A DNA stretch of 64,000 nucleotides from the NCBI RefSeq assembly GCF_014190935.1, contig NZ_JACHVV010000001.1, positions 1,054,001 to 1,118,000 on the forward strand, in the 5' to 3' direction. The notes under the pieces are model-generated. The model was not told the origin of the DNA. It was given only the letters and a program-made list of their open reading frames with translations, and did no database searches. This stretch comes from Chryseomonas sp014190935. GTDB lineage: Bacteria > Pseudomonadota > Gammaproteobacteria > Pseudomonadales > Pseudomonadaceae. The position numbers were made by a program, and so were the translations under genes. Shown one piece after another: positions 7,750 through 15,806 of this stretch; the first letter of the stretch is position 1; each line of letters begins with the position of its first letter.

Positions 7750-9809
7750 GGCCCCATCTCCGCCAGGCCGCGATTGCCCGGCCCGGTTTCCTCGTCCCGC
7801 TTGACTGGCCGAGTGGCGGCGACCTGATCCAGCCAGGCCTCGTGTTCGCGGCGGATGTCCGCGGCGGAAATCAGCCGCTCGGTGTCGCGCTGGAAGCTGC
7901 GGGCGATCACCGCGCCCCAGGCCACTCCCAGGCCGAGCACGGTCAGCCAACCGATGTGCCAGACCAGCCCGAAGGCGCAGGCGAAGCCCGCCGCCCCGAC
8001 AAGGGCCGGCACGGCGCTGTTCTTGGGCAGGACGAGGTCGGCATAGGTGCGCGGCCGGTCGTAGGCCAGGCCGTGTTCCTTGAGCCAGGTGAAGGGGTCC
8101 CGGTCGTTGATCGGCAGCGGCACGGCGAAGTTGTATTCCGGCGGTGGCGCAGCCACGGCCCATTCCAGGGTACGGCCATTCCAGGGATCGCCCGCCGGCA
8201 CCCGCGCAGTGTCGCGGCGGCGGATGCTCACCACCAGCTGGATCACCAGGCTGGCCAGGGCGGCGAGCAGGATCACCGCGCCCAGCTCGGCGACCCACAG
8301 CAGCGGGGCGAAGTCGGGATTGTGGATCGCCTGGCTGCGCCGCGGCAGGCCGGACACGCCCAGCACGTACAGCGGCATGAAGGCGAGCAGGAAGCCCAGG
8401 CCGAAATTCAGCGCGGCGATACGGCCCCAGCGCTCGTCGAGGCGAAAGCCGAAGGCCTTGGGAAACCAGAAGTGATAGCCGGCCAGCATGCCGAACAGCA
8501 TCCCGGGGATCAGCATGTTGTGGAAGTGGGCGACCAGGTAGACGGTGTTGTGCACCTGGTAGTCCACCGGCGGCGTGGCCAGGGTGATGCCGGTGAGGCC
8601 GCCGATGACGAATAGCATGATGAACATCACCGCGTAGATCAGCGGCGTGGTCAGGCGGATGCGGCCGCGGAACATGGTCGCCATCCAGTCGTAGATCTTC
8701 ACCCCGGTGGGAATGCCGATGAGCATGGTGGCGATGCCGAAGGCGGCGTTGATCTTGGGCGACTGACCCATCGTGAAGAAGTGGTGCAGCCAGACGGTAA
8801 AGGACAGCACGGCGATCACCAGGGTGGCCCAGACCAGCGAGTGATAGCCATAGAGCCGCTTGGTGGAGAAGGTGGCGAAGACCTCGGAGAACACCCCGAA
8901 GGCCGGCAGGATCAGGATGTACACCTCCGGGTGGCCGAACAGCCAGAACAGGTTGATGTAGTTCATCAGGTTGCCGCCCTGGGTGTTGGTGAAGAAATGG
9001 AAGTCCAGGTAGCGGTCCAGGGCCAGCAGCAGGGTGGCCACGGTCAGCGGCGGCATGGCGAAGATCATCAGGATGCTGGTGCACAGCGCCGTCCAGCTGA
9101 ACAGCGTCATGTGGAACAGGCGCATGCCCGGCGTCCGCTCCTTGTAGAGGGTGACGGCGAAGTTGAGGCCGGTCAGGGTGCTGCCCAGGGAGCTCAGGGT
9201 CAGCGCCCAGATCCAGTAGTCGGGGCCGACTCCGGGCTGGTATTCGGCGCCGGTATAGGGCGGATAGCCGCTCCAGCCGCCGGTGGAGAAGCGCCCCAGC
9301 ACCAGCGAGACCATCACCAGGGCGGCGCCGGCCACGGTCAGCCAGAGGCTGATGGCGTTGAGCAGCGGAAAGCGCACGTCGCGGGCGCCGATCTGCAGCG
9401 GCATGACGAAGTTGATCAGCCCGGTGAGAAAGGGCATGGCGACGAAGAACACCATGATGGTGCCGTGGGTGCTGAACAACTGGCCGAAATGCTCCGGCGG
9501 CAGGTAGCCCGGCGCATCGATGGCCAGGGCCTGCTGGGTGCGCATCATCACCCCTTCCACCACGCCGCGGCTGAACATCACCAGGGCCAGTACCACGTAC
9601 ATGATGCCGATGCGCTTGTGGTCCAGGCTGGTGAACCACTCCTGCCAGAGATAGCGCCACTTGCCGAGCCAGGTGATGGCCCCGGCGGCGGCCAGGGCGC
9701 CAAGGATCACCACGCTGGCGCCGCAGGTGGCGATCAGGCTGTAGAAGGGCAGGGCGTCATAGCCCAGGCGACCGAACAGCAGGTGCCAGAGGGCCGAGGA
9801 ATCAGTCAT
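7746..9809 (-). CDS. cyoB: cytochrome bo3 quinol oxidase subunit I
   Basis: The 687-residue catalytic subunit that oxidises ubiquinol and reduces O2 while pumping protons. Visible features: FTSLDHKRIGIMY, the CuB/cross-link motif GHPEVYILILPAFGVFSE, HHFFTMG, the K-channel IPTGVKIYDW, the D-channel MPLQIGARDVRFP, and the haem ligands AHFHNMLIPGM. In the quinone site, Arg81, His107 and Gln110 match E. coli R71, H98 and Q101, but E. coli D75 is replaced by Glu85 (RGVVEGVMM). It is slightly longer than E. coli CyoB. The stop overlaps cyoC and the start overlaps the cyoA stop. The alignment to E. coli is from memory. Confidence 0.95.
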   Translation of the reverse strand: MTDSSALWHLLFGRLGYDALPFYSLIATCGASVVILGALAAAGAITWLGKWRYLWQEWFTSLDHKRIGIMYVVLALVMFSRGVVEGVMMRTQQALAIDAPGYLPPEHFGQLFSTHGTIMVFFVAMPFLTGLINFVMPLQIGARDVRFPLLNAISLWLTVAGAALVMVSLVLGRFSTGGWSGYPPYTGAEYQPGVGPDYWIWALTLSSLGSTLTGLNFAVTLYKERTPGMRLFHMTLFSWTALCTSILMIFAMPPLTVATLLLALDRYLDFHFFTNTQGGNLMNYINLFWLFGHPEVYILILPAFGVFSEVFATFSTKRLYGYHSLVWATLVIAVLSFTVWLHHFFTMGQSPKINAAFGIATMLIGIPTGVKIYDWMATMFRGRIRLTTPLIYAVMFIMLFVIGGLTGITLATPPVDYQVHNTVYLVAHFHNMLIPGMLFGMLAGYHFWFPKAFGFRLDERWGRIAALNFGLGFLLAFMPLYVLGVSGLPRRSQAIHNPDFAPLLWVAELGAVILLAALASLVIQLVVSIRRRDTARVPAGDPWNGRTLEWAVAAPPPEYNFAVPLPINDRDPFTWLKEHGLAYDRPRTYADLVLPKNSAVPALVGAAGFACAFGLVWHIGWLTVLGLGVAWGAVIARSFQRDTERLISAADIRREHEAWLDQVAATRPVKRDEETGPGNRGLAEMGP

Positions 9810-10743
9810 GGGTGGCTCCCTGGAAGGTGGCGCAGGCGGGTATCGGGTCCTGGCGATAGCGCGCCAGCACCCAGGCGAAGAGGGCGGGTTGGGTCAGGCG
9901 CAATTCGGCGGCCTGCTCCAGGGTGCCGGGGCGGGCCAGCACCTGGTAATGGGCGCAATCCAGCGCCTCGCGGGTCTGGCTGACGCTCCGGGTCCAGCTG
10001 GCGAAGTCCTGGGCATCCAGCACCCGGATCGGGAAATGCTGGTCCTGGAAGCCTTCGCCGCTGTACTGGGCATTGCGGCCCTCGAACTGGCCGGGCGCGG
10101 GAATCTGCAGATAGCGCTGGGTCTGCATGCCGGCCATGGCGTAGATCTGGCCGCCCAGACGCGGCAGCAGCAGGGATTGCATCACCGTATCGCTGGTGAG
10201 TTTCAACTGCACCGGCCGCCCCGCGGGCAAGACCAGTTCATTGACCGTGGCGATGCCCTGTTCGGGATAGAGGAACAGCCACTTCCAGTCCAGGCCGATT
10301 ACCTGGACCTCCAGCGGCGCCTGGCTGGGCGTCGGCGAGCGATAGGGATCGAGGCTGTGGGTGCGGGTCCAGACCAGCACCGCCAGCACCGCGACGATCA
10401 GCGCCGGCACGCCCCAGGCGAAGATGTCCAGCAGCCAGGAGAATTCCCAGCGCGGTCGGTAGGCGGCACGCGTGTTGCCGTGGCGATAGCGCCAGACGAT
10501 CAGCGGGGTGAGCAGGATCACCGGCAGGACCACCACCAGCGCCAGGCCGACGATCCACAGCAGCAGGTCGCGTTCGCCGCTGGCGGCGAGACCGGCCGGG
10601 GCAAGAAAGCCGTGCTGCAGCGGCGAACAGCCAGCGAGCGAAGCGGCCAGCAGCACGCCAGCCAGGGACCCGATCGCCGAGTGGCGCCTCGAGGTGCTCC
10701 CCGGACAGGGAGAAGAACGACGCGACTTTCGCGCAAGGGACAT
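9802..10743 (-). CDS. cyoA: cytochrome bo3 quinol oxidase subunit II
   Basis: A 313-residue lipoprotein subunit II. It has a basic N-terminus, then LLAASLAGC (lipobox Cys near residue 39), two membrane helices (about 63-85 and 108-128) and a cupredoxin domain. The domain (DWKWLFLYPEQGIATVNELV, then MAGMQTQRYL and GEGFQDQHFPIRV) lacks the CuA Cys-x3-Cys motif, as expected of quinol rather than cytochrome c oxidases. The first of four overlapping genes cyoABCD; overlap with cyoB is eight bases. Upstream 10744-10863 must hold the promoter. The downstream LysR gene is not in this operon. Confidence 0.92.
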   Translation of the reverse strand: MSLARKSRRSSPCPGSTSRRHSAIGSLAGVLLAASLAGCSPLQHGFLAPAGLAASGERDLLLWIVGLALVVVLPVILLTPLIVWRYRHGNTRAAYRPRWEFSWLLDIFAWGVPALIVAVLAVLVWTRTHSLDPYRSPTPSQAPLEVQVIGLDWKWLFLYPEQGIATVNELVLPAGRPVQLKLTSDTVMQSLLLPRLGGQIYAMAGMQTQRYLQIPAPGQFEGRNAQYSGEGFQDQHFPIRVLDAQDFASWTRSVSQTREALDCAHYQVLARPGTLEQAAELRLTQPALFAWVLARYRQDPIPACATFQGATHD

Positions 10744-10863
10744 GAGCGGACCCGACCGTAACCAGTTGTTGCAGCCAACAGACCGCCCGAGCAGGCGTGA
10801 CGTTCACTGGATACTGGCGCTTGGCCGCCCTGACTCAGGCTGCGCCGGCGTACAGGCCTCGGG

Positions 10864-11763
10864 CTAGGGCTGTTCGGTCTTCCACTGGCCGAGCAGGATG
10901 GCGACGAATTTTTCCGCGGCGGGCGACAGCGAGGCGCCCCGGCGCGAGACCAGCCCGAGGGTCCGGGTCACTTCCGGATCGCTGAGCGGCACGCTGACCA
11001 GGGTCGGGTGGTCGGCGTCCGGCATGGCCAGGCTGGGCATGGCCGAGACGCCGAGGCCGGCTTCCACCATGCCCAGGGAGGTGGACAGGTGCTGCACCTC
11101 ATAGAACCACTTGGGGCGGATGCCCCGCGCGGAAAGGGCATGGTCGAGCAGGACCCGGTTGCCGCTGAGGCGCCCCACGCCGATCAGCCGGTGCTCGACC
11201 AGCTCGGCCCAGCTGATCGACGGGCGTCCGGCCAGTTCGTGGTCACGCCGGCAGGCCAGCACGAATTGCTCCTGCACCAGCGGCACGAACTCGATGTCCG
11301 GGTGCTGGCCGCTGAGCATGTTGATGCCGAAGTCGGCTTCGCCACGCAGCACGGCCTCCAGGCCGTCGTTGGCGCTGAGGTCCAACAGGCGGATGCGGAT
11401 CTTGGGGTATTGCTCGTTGTACTGGCGGATCACCGAGGGCAGGAAGTAGAAGGCCGCGGTGGGGATGCAGGCCAGGGTGACCTGGCCGGTCTGGCGCTCG
11501 GCCAGTTCGCGGATGCTAAGGATGGAGTCCTCGAAGTCGTCCAGCAGCCGGCGCGCCTTGGGCAGGAAATCGCGGCCGACGCTGGTGAGGCCGACGCGAC
11601 GAGTGGTGCGTTCGAGCAGGGGCGTGCCCAGGCCGTCTTCCAGCTTCTTGATGCGCCGACTCAAGGCCGGCTGTGACAGGTGCAGGGCGTCGGCTGCCTC
11701 ATGGAAGCTGCCCAGTTCGGCGATTTTCACGAAAGATCGAATGTCTTGCAGCTCGTAGTCCAT
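10864..11763 (-). CDS. LysR-family regulator, divergent from PrpF-family gene
   Basis: A 299-residue LysR protein: HTH at residues 5-62 (MDYELQDIRSFVKIAELGSF, ADALHLSQPALSRRIKKLE), then a two-lobe effector domain (GQVTLACIPTAAFYFLPSVI, FGINMLSG). It is divergent from the PrpF-family isomerase with 146 bp between starts. That region carries TATTGAT boxes arranged as inverted repeats, the likely target. By position it should control the isomerase-dctA-citMHS genes, with a tricarboxylate or its isomer as inducer (inference). Its stop codon lies 120 bp from the cyoA start; no operon link to cyo is likely. Confidence 0.88.
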   Translation of the reverse strand: MDYELQDIRSFVKIAELGSFHEAADALHLSQPALSRRIKKLEDGLGTPLLERTTRRVGLTSVGRDFLPKARRLLDDFEDSILSIRELAERQTGQVTLACIPTAAFYFLPSVIRQYNEQYPKIRIRLLDLSANDGLEAVLRGEADFGINMLSGQHPDIEFVPLVQEQFVLACRRDHELAGRPSISWAELVEHRLIGVGRLSGNRVLLDHALSARGIRPKWFYEVQHLSTSLGMVEAGLGVSAMPSLAMPDADHPTLVSVPLSDPEVTRTLGLVSRRGASLSPAAEKFVAILLGQWKTEQP

Positions 11764-11787
11764 GAATGCCCTGTCCCGGAAAACCGG

Positions 11788-11805
11788 CTTTATTGATTAA
11801 TAAAG
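11788..11805. promoter_or_regulatory. inverted repeat, probable LysR operator
   Basis: CTTTATT and AATAAAG arms spaced by GATT (18 bp) near the LysR start. It contains TATTGAT (11791-11797), which recurs downstream in the same divergent region. It fits a T-N11-A LysR box. Confidence 0.5.
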
Positions 11806-11872
11806 TGGAATAATAGCGCTGATATTTGCATTGGATAGATTTATCTGCCGCTGCCAATCTTGCTCCCAGAAC

Positions 11873-11891
11873 ATCAATAACCGCTATTGAT
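11873..11891. promoter_or_regulatory. inverted TATTGAT repeat in the isomerase leader
   Basis: ATCAATA (11873-11879) and TATTGAT (11885-11891) form perfect 7-bp arms around ACCGC, 18 bases before the PrpF-family ATG. With the copy at 11791-11797 it makes three TATTGAT boxes in one divergent promoter region. It may be a second LysR half-site or a leader hairpin. Confidence 0.45.
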
Positions 11892-11909
11892 CAACAAGAG
11901 TCAGCAGTC

Positions 11910-12989
11910 ATGCAACGTATTCCCTGCGTTCTCATGCGAGGTGGCACCTCTAAGGGCCCCTTCTTCCTCGCCAGCGACCTGCCCAGCGATCCCGTCCAGC
12001 GCGACGAGATGCTGATCGACCTCATGGGCGCCGGCCACGAGCTGGAAATCGATGGTATCGGCGGCGGCAGCCCTCAGACCAGCAAGGTCGCCATCATCAG
12101 CCCGTCCGGTCATCCCGATGCCGACGTGGACTATCTCTTCGTCCAGGTGATGGTCGCCGAGCGCCGCGTCGATACCGCACCCAACTGCGGCAACATGCTC
12201 TGCGCCGTGGGTCCCTTCGCCGTGGAGCAGGGGATGGTCGCCGCCAGAGACGGCAAGACCCTGGTGCGCATCCGCAACCTCAACACCAACAGCTTCGTCG
12301 ATTCCCTGGTGCATACGCCCGGCGGCCTGGTGCGCTATGAAGGCGACACCGCCATCGACGGCGTGCCCGGCACCGCCGCGCCGGTGCAGCTGACCTTTCT
12401 CGACGCCGTGGGCAGCAAGACCGGCAAGCTGTTTCCCACCGGCCAGGCCACCGATGTCTTCGATGGCGTGCCGGTGACCTGCATCGACATGGCCATGCCG
12501 ATGATGATCGTCGACGCCCGCTACCTGGGCGTGACCGGCAGCGAGCGGCCGGCCGAACTGGACGCCAACGCGGCGCTGCTGGCGCGGCTGGAAGACCTGC
12601 GTCTGCAGGCGGGTCGGGCCATGGGCCTGGGCGATGTCAGCGGCAAGGTGATCCCCAAGCCGGTGCTGATCTCCGCGCCCCAGCACGGCGGCACCCTGCA
12701 GGTGCGCTACTTCATGCCGCACAGCTGCCACCGGGCGCTGGCCATCACCGGCTCGATCGGCCTGGCCACCGCCTGCGTCACCCCGGAGACCGTGGTGATG
12801 GCGCTACTGGGCGAGGCGGCGCGTGACCTGACCACCGTCCGCCTGGAGCATCCGAGCGGCGGGATCGACGTGGTGCTGTCGCGCGGCGGCGCGGACGGCA
12901 CTACCATCCAGGCCTCGGTCGTCCGGACCGCGCGCCGTCTGTTCGCCGGCCATGTCTACGCACCCACCGCGCGGAGGCTCGCCGGCTGA
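11910..12989 (+). CDS. PrpF/GalD-family tricarboxylate isomerase (tautomerase)
   Basis: A 359-residue protein of the PrpF family (two diaminopimelate-epimerase-like domains). It starts MQRIPCVLMRGGTSKGPFF as in GalD (4-oxalomesaconate tautomerase) and PrpF (2-methylaconitate isomerase). K59 (in SPQTSKVAII) and C93 (in DTAPNCGNMLCAVG) keep the 34-residue spacing of the PrpF catalytic Lys73/Cys107 pair as I remember it. These enzymes move a double bond in aconitate-like acids. Here there are no gallate or methylcitrate genes nearby; instead it is followed by DctA and CitMHS transporters and faces a LysR regulator. I therefore infer an aconitate- or tricarballylate-type substrate. The ATG at 11910 was chosen over an upstream extension for family alignment. 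Confidence 0.8.
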   Translation: MQRIPCVLMRGGTSKGPFFLASDLPSDPVQRDEMLIDLMGAGHELEIDGIGGGSPQTSKVAIISPSGHPDADVDYLFVQVMVAERRVDTAPNCGNMLCAVGPFAVEQGMVAARDGKTLVRIRNLNTNSFVDSLVHTPGGLVRYEGDTAIDGVPGTAAPVQLTFLDAVGSKTGKLFPTGQATDVFDGVPVTCIDMAMPMMIVDARYLGVTGSERPAELDANAALLARLEDLRLQAGRAMGLGDVSGKVIPKPVLISAPQHGGTLQVRYFMPHSCHRALAITGSIGLATACVTPETVVMALLGEAARDLTTVRLEHPSGGIDVVLSRGGADGTTIQASVVRTARRLFAGHVYAPTARRLAG

Positions 12990-13047
12990 CGTAGCACCCC
13001 ACCCCCCACCAGCGCATCCGCACAACTTCAATAAACGGTGATGCCCC

Positions 13048-14361
13048 ATGAAACTTGCCAAATCGCTGTACTTCCAGATCCTCTGCGCCGTGGTCCTCGG
13101 GGTGCTGGTCGGTCACTTCTGGGCGCAACAGGCCGTCGCGCTCAAGCCCCTGGGTGACGCCTTCATCAAGCTGATCAAGATGATGATCGCCCCGGTGGTG
13201 TTCTGCACCATCGTCACCGGCATCGCCGGCATGACCGACAAGAGCACCCTGGGTCGGCTGATGGGCAAGACGCTGCTGCTGTTCCTGGTGCTCACCGTCA
13301 TCAGCCTGTTCATCGGCCTCGGCGCGGTCTACCTGTTCCAGCCCGGCGTGGGCATGAACATCGATCCCGCGACCCTGAGCACCGCCAGCATCGCCCAGTA
13401 CACGGCGTCGGCGGCCAAGCTCAGCGTGGTGGACTTCTTCATGCACATCATCCCGGACACCTTCATGGGGGCGTTCAACAAGGGTGAGGTGCTGCCGGTG
13501 CTGTTCATCGCCGTGCTCTGCGGCTTCGCGCTGTCCGCCATGGGCGAGCGCGGGCGGCCGGTGCTGGAGGTGCTGGAGTCGGCCTCACAGATGGTCTTCC
13601 GCATCTTCGGCTACCTGATGCGCTTCGCGCCGGTGGGTGCCTTTGGCGCCCTGGCCTTTACCGTCGGCCAGTACGGCATCACCTCGCTGGGCTCCCTGGC
13701 GAAGCTGATCGCCACCCTCTACATCGCCTGCGCCTTCTTCGTCTTCGTGGTCCTGGGCGCCCTGTGCCGCTCGCGCGGCTTCAGCCTGTGGCAGCTGCTG
13801 CGCTACTTCCGCGAGGAATTCCTGGTGGTGCTCGGTACCTCGTCCACCGAGCCGGTGCTGCCGCGCATGCTGCAAAAGCTCGAAGGCCTGGGCTGCAAGA
13901 AGGGCGTGGTCGGTCTGGTGCTGCCTACCGGCTACTCCTTCAACCTGGACGGCACCGCCATCTACCTGTCGCTGGCCGCAGTGTTCATCGCCCAGGCCTG
14001 CAACATCGAGCTCAGCCTCGGCCAGACCCTGACCATGCTGGCGATCATGCTGCTGTCCTCCAAGGGCGCGGCAGGGGTCACCGGCAGCGGCTTCGTCGCC
14101 CTGGCCTCGACCCTCACCGTGATCCACGACATCCCGCTGGCCGGTCTGGCGCTGCTCATCGGCATCGACCGCTTCATGTCCGAGGCCCGCGCCCTGACCA
14201 GCCTGGCCAGCAACGCCGTGGCCACCGTGGTGATCGCGCTGGGCGAGGGCGCATGCGATCGCGAGAAGCTGATGCGCGCCCTGGCCAGTGGCAAGGCTGA
14301 ACCCGTGGCGCTGCCCGAGGCCGCCGAGTGGACGGCACCGGACGTTCGTCCCCACGCCTGA
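13048..14361 (+). CDS. dctA: C4-dicarboxylate:cation symporter (DctA family)
   Basis: A 437-residue member of the dicarboxylate/amino acid:cation symporter family with eight membrane helices and two re-entrant loops. Signatures: FIKLIKMMIAPVVFCTIVTG, the serine-rich loop VVLGTSSTEPVLPRMLQKLE, GYSFNLDGTAIYLSL and SSKGAAGVTGSGFVALA. DctA proteins take up succinate, fumarate and malate with protons or sodium. It follows the PrpF-family gene by 58 bp on the same strand and precedes a CitMHS carrier by 114 bp. The locus therefore has uptake systems for both C4 and C6 acids. The dctA symbol is by family; it may be a paralogue of the housekeeping copy. Confidence 0.85.
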   Translation: MKLAKSLYFQILCAVVLGVLVGHFWAQQAVALKPLGDAFIKLIKMMIAPVVFCTIVTGIAGMTDKSTLGRLMGKTLLLFLVLTVISLFIGLGAVYLFQPGVGMNIDPATLSTASIAQYTASAAKLSVVDFFMHIIPDTFMGAFNKGEVLPVLFIAVLCGFALSAMGERGRPVLEVLESASQMVFRIFGYLMRFAPVGAFGALAFTVGQYGITSLGSLAKLIATLYIACAFFVFVVLGALCRSRGFSLWQLLRYFREEFLVVLGTSSTEPVLPRMLQKLEGLGCKKGVVGLVLPTGYSFNLDGTAIYLSLAAVFIAQACNIELSLGQTLTMLAIMLLSSKGAAGVTGSGFVALASTLTVIHDIPLAGLALLIGIDRFMSEARALTSLASNAVATVVIALGEGACDREKLMRALASGKAEPVALPEAAEWTAPDVRPHA

Positions 14362-14456
14362 TCGCTCCAACCACGGCATCGCTGCACTCCCACCTCCGCG
14401 CCGTCAGCTGGCCGGAGGCGGGGATCGGCTGGCCCGCGTCCGGCCAGACCCACGAC

Positions 14457-14464
14457 AAGAACAA
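14457..14464 (+). promoter_or_regulatory. A-rich Hfq/Crc-type box before citMHS
   Basis: AAGAACAA matches AANAANAA and abuts the AGGGA ribosome-binding site of the CitMHS gene starting at 14476. This is the position where Hfq with Crc blocks translation in Pseudomonas carbon catabolite repression. Confidence 0.5.
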
Positions 14465-14475
14465 GGGATATGCCT

Positions 14476-15789
14476 ATGCTCGCGCTTCTCGGTCTGATCA
14501 TGGTGGTGACCTTCACCTACCTGATCATGAGCAAACGTCTGTCGCCCATCGTGGCGCTCACCGTGGTGCCCATCGTATTCGCCCTCATCGGTGGCTTCGC
14601 CCCCACCACCGGCAAGATGATGCTCGATGGCCTGAAGATGGTGGCGCCCTCGGCGGCGCTGCTGCTGTTCGCCATCCTCTTCTTCGGCCTGATGATCGAC
14701 GCCGGGCTGTTCGATCCGCTGATCCGCAAGATCCTCAAGCGCGTCAACGGCGACCCGGTCAAGATCGCCATCGGCACCGCGCTGCTCTCGCTGCTGGTGG
14801 CCCTGGACGGCGACGGCACCACCACCTACATGATTACCTGCGCGGCCATGCTGCCGCTGTACAAGCGCATCGGCATGAATCCCATGGTGCTGGCGACCGT
14901 CTCCATGCTCTCGCTGAGTATCATGAGCGGCATGAGTCCCTGGGGCGGACCGGCCACCCGCGCCATCGCCGCGCTGGGGCTGGACGCCACCGCCTACTTC
15001 ATTCCCATGCTGCCCACGGTGATCGGCGGGGCGGCCTGGGTGGTCTTCACCGCCTTCCTGCTCGGTCGCCGCGAACGCGCGCGCATCGGCAACGTCGCCC
15101 TGGAGAGCGGCGGGGCGGCCGGCGGCAAGTGCTATATCGAGGAGATCCTTGGCGATTCGCCGACCAAGCGGCCGCGGCTGGCCTACGTCAACCTGGTGCT
15201 GGTGATCGCGGTGATGACCGCCCTGGTCATGGGTGTGATGCACGCCGCCATCCTGTTCATGATCGGCTTCGTGTTAGCGCTGATGATCAACTATCCGCAG
15301 CTGGAGTTGCAGAAGGAGCGCATCCTGGCGCATTCCGGCAACGCCATGACCGTGGTGCTGCTGGTGTTCGCCGCGGGCATCTTCGCCGGCATCTTTTCCG
15401 GCACCAAGATGGTCGACGCCCTGGCCCAGACGCTGGTCGACTGGATTCCGCCGGCCTGGGGCCACTGGTTCCCGCTGGTGGTGGCCATCACCAGCATGCC
15501 GCTGACCTTCGTGCTGTCCAACGATGCCTACTACTTCGGCGTGGTGCCCATCCTGGCCAACGCCGCCGCGGCCTACGGCATCGATCCGGTGGAGATCGCC
15601 CGCGCCTCGGTGCTGGGCCAGCCGGTGCACCTGATGAGTCCGCTGGTGGCCTCGACGCTGCTGCTGGTGGGCATGGTCGACCGCGACATCGGTGACTTCC
15701 AGAAGGCCACCGTCAAGTGGGCGGTGCTGACCTCGCTGGTCATCACCGTGCTCGCCCTGGCCACCGGCGCCATTTCCTTCTTTGTCTGA
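14476..15789 (+). CDS. CitMHS-family citrate/tricarboxylate transporter
   Basis: A 437-residue carrier of the CitMHS family (about twelve membrane segments). It begins MLALLGLIMVVTFTYLIMSK and includes FGLMIDAGLFDPLIRKIL, LVALDGDGTTTYMITCAAML and SNDAYYFGVVP, all family hallmarks. An ATG six bases earlier is in frame but lies only one base from the AGGGA site, so 14476 is preferred and matches the paralogue at 49037-50347. Members import citrate as a metal complex or with protons. Beside the PrpF-family isomerase and the probable aconitate isomerase, aconitate is a reasonable alternative cargo (inference). It ends 17 bp from the convergent binding-protein-like gene. Confidence 0.88.
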   Translation: MLALLGLIMVVTFTYLIMSKRLSPIVALTVVPIVFALIGGFAPTTGKMMLDGLKMVAPSAALLLFAILFFGLMIDAGLFDPLIRKILKRVNGDPVKIAIGTALLSLLVALDGDGTTTYMITCAAMLPLYKRIGMNPMVLATVSMLSLSIMSGMSPWGGPATRAIAALGLDATAYFIPMLPTVIGGAAWVVFTAFLLGRRERARIGNVALESGGAAGGKCYIEEILGDSPTKRPRLAYVNLVLVIAVMTALVMGVMHAAILFMIGFVLALMINYPQLELQKERILAHSGNAMTVVLLVFAAGIFAGIFSGTKMVDALAQTLVDWIPPAWGHWFPLVVAITSMPLTFVLSNDAYYFGVVPILANAAAAYGIDPVEIARASVLGQPVHLMSPLVASTLLLVGMVDRDIGDFQKATVKWAVLTSLVITVLALATGAISFFV

Positions 15790-15806
15790 CGCCGGCGGCC
15801 TGGCCC

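Noticed and set aside
7120..9660. One 846-codon minus-strand frame joining cyoC to out-of-frame cyoB sequence
   Set aside because: Only the last 209 codons match CyoC; the rest is the wrong frame of cyoB. Not a fusion.
14328..15695. Plus-strand frame of 455 codons overlapping CitMHS
   Set aside because: Arg/His/Gly-rich frame-shifted reading of the transporter, with no ribosome-binding site.
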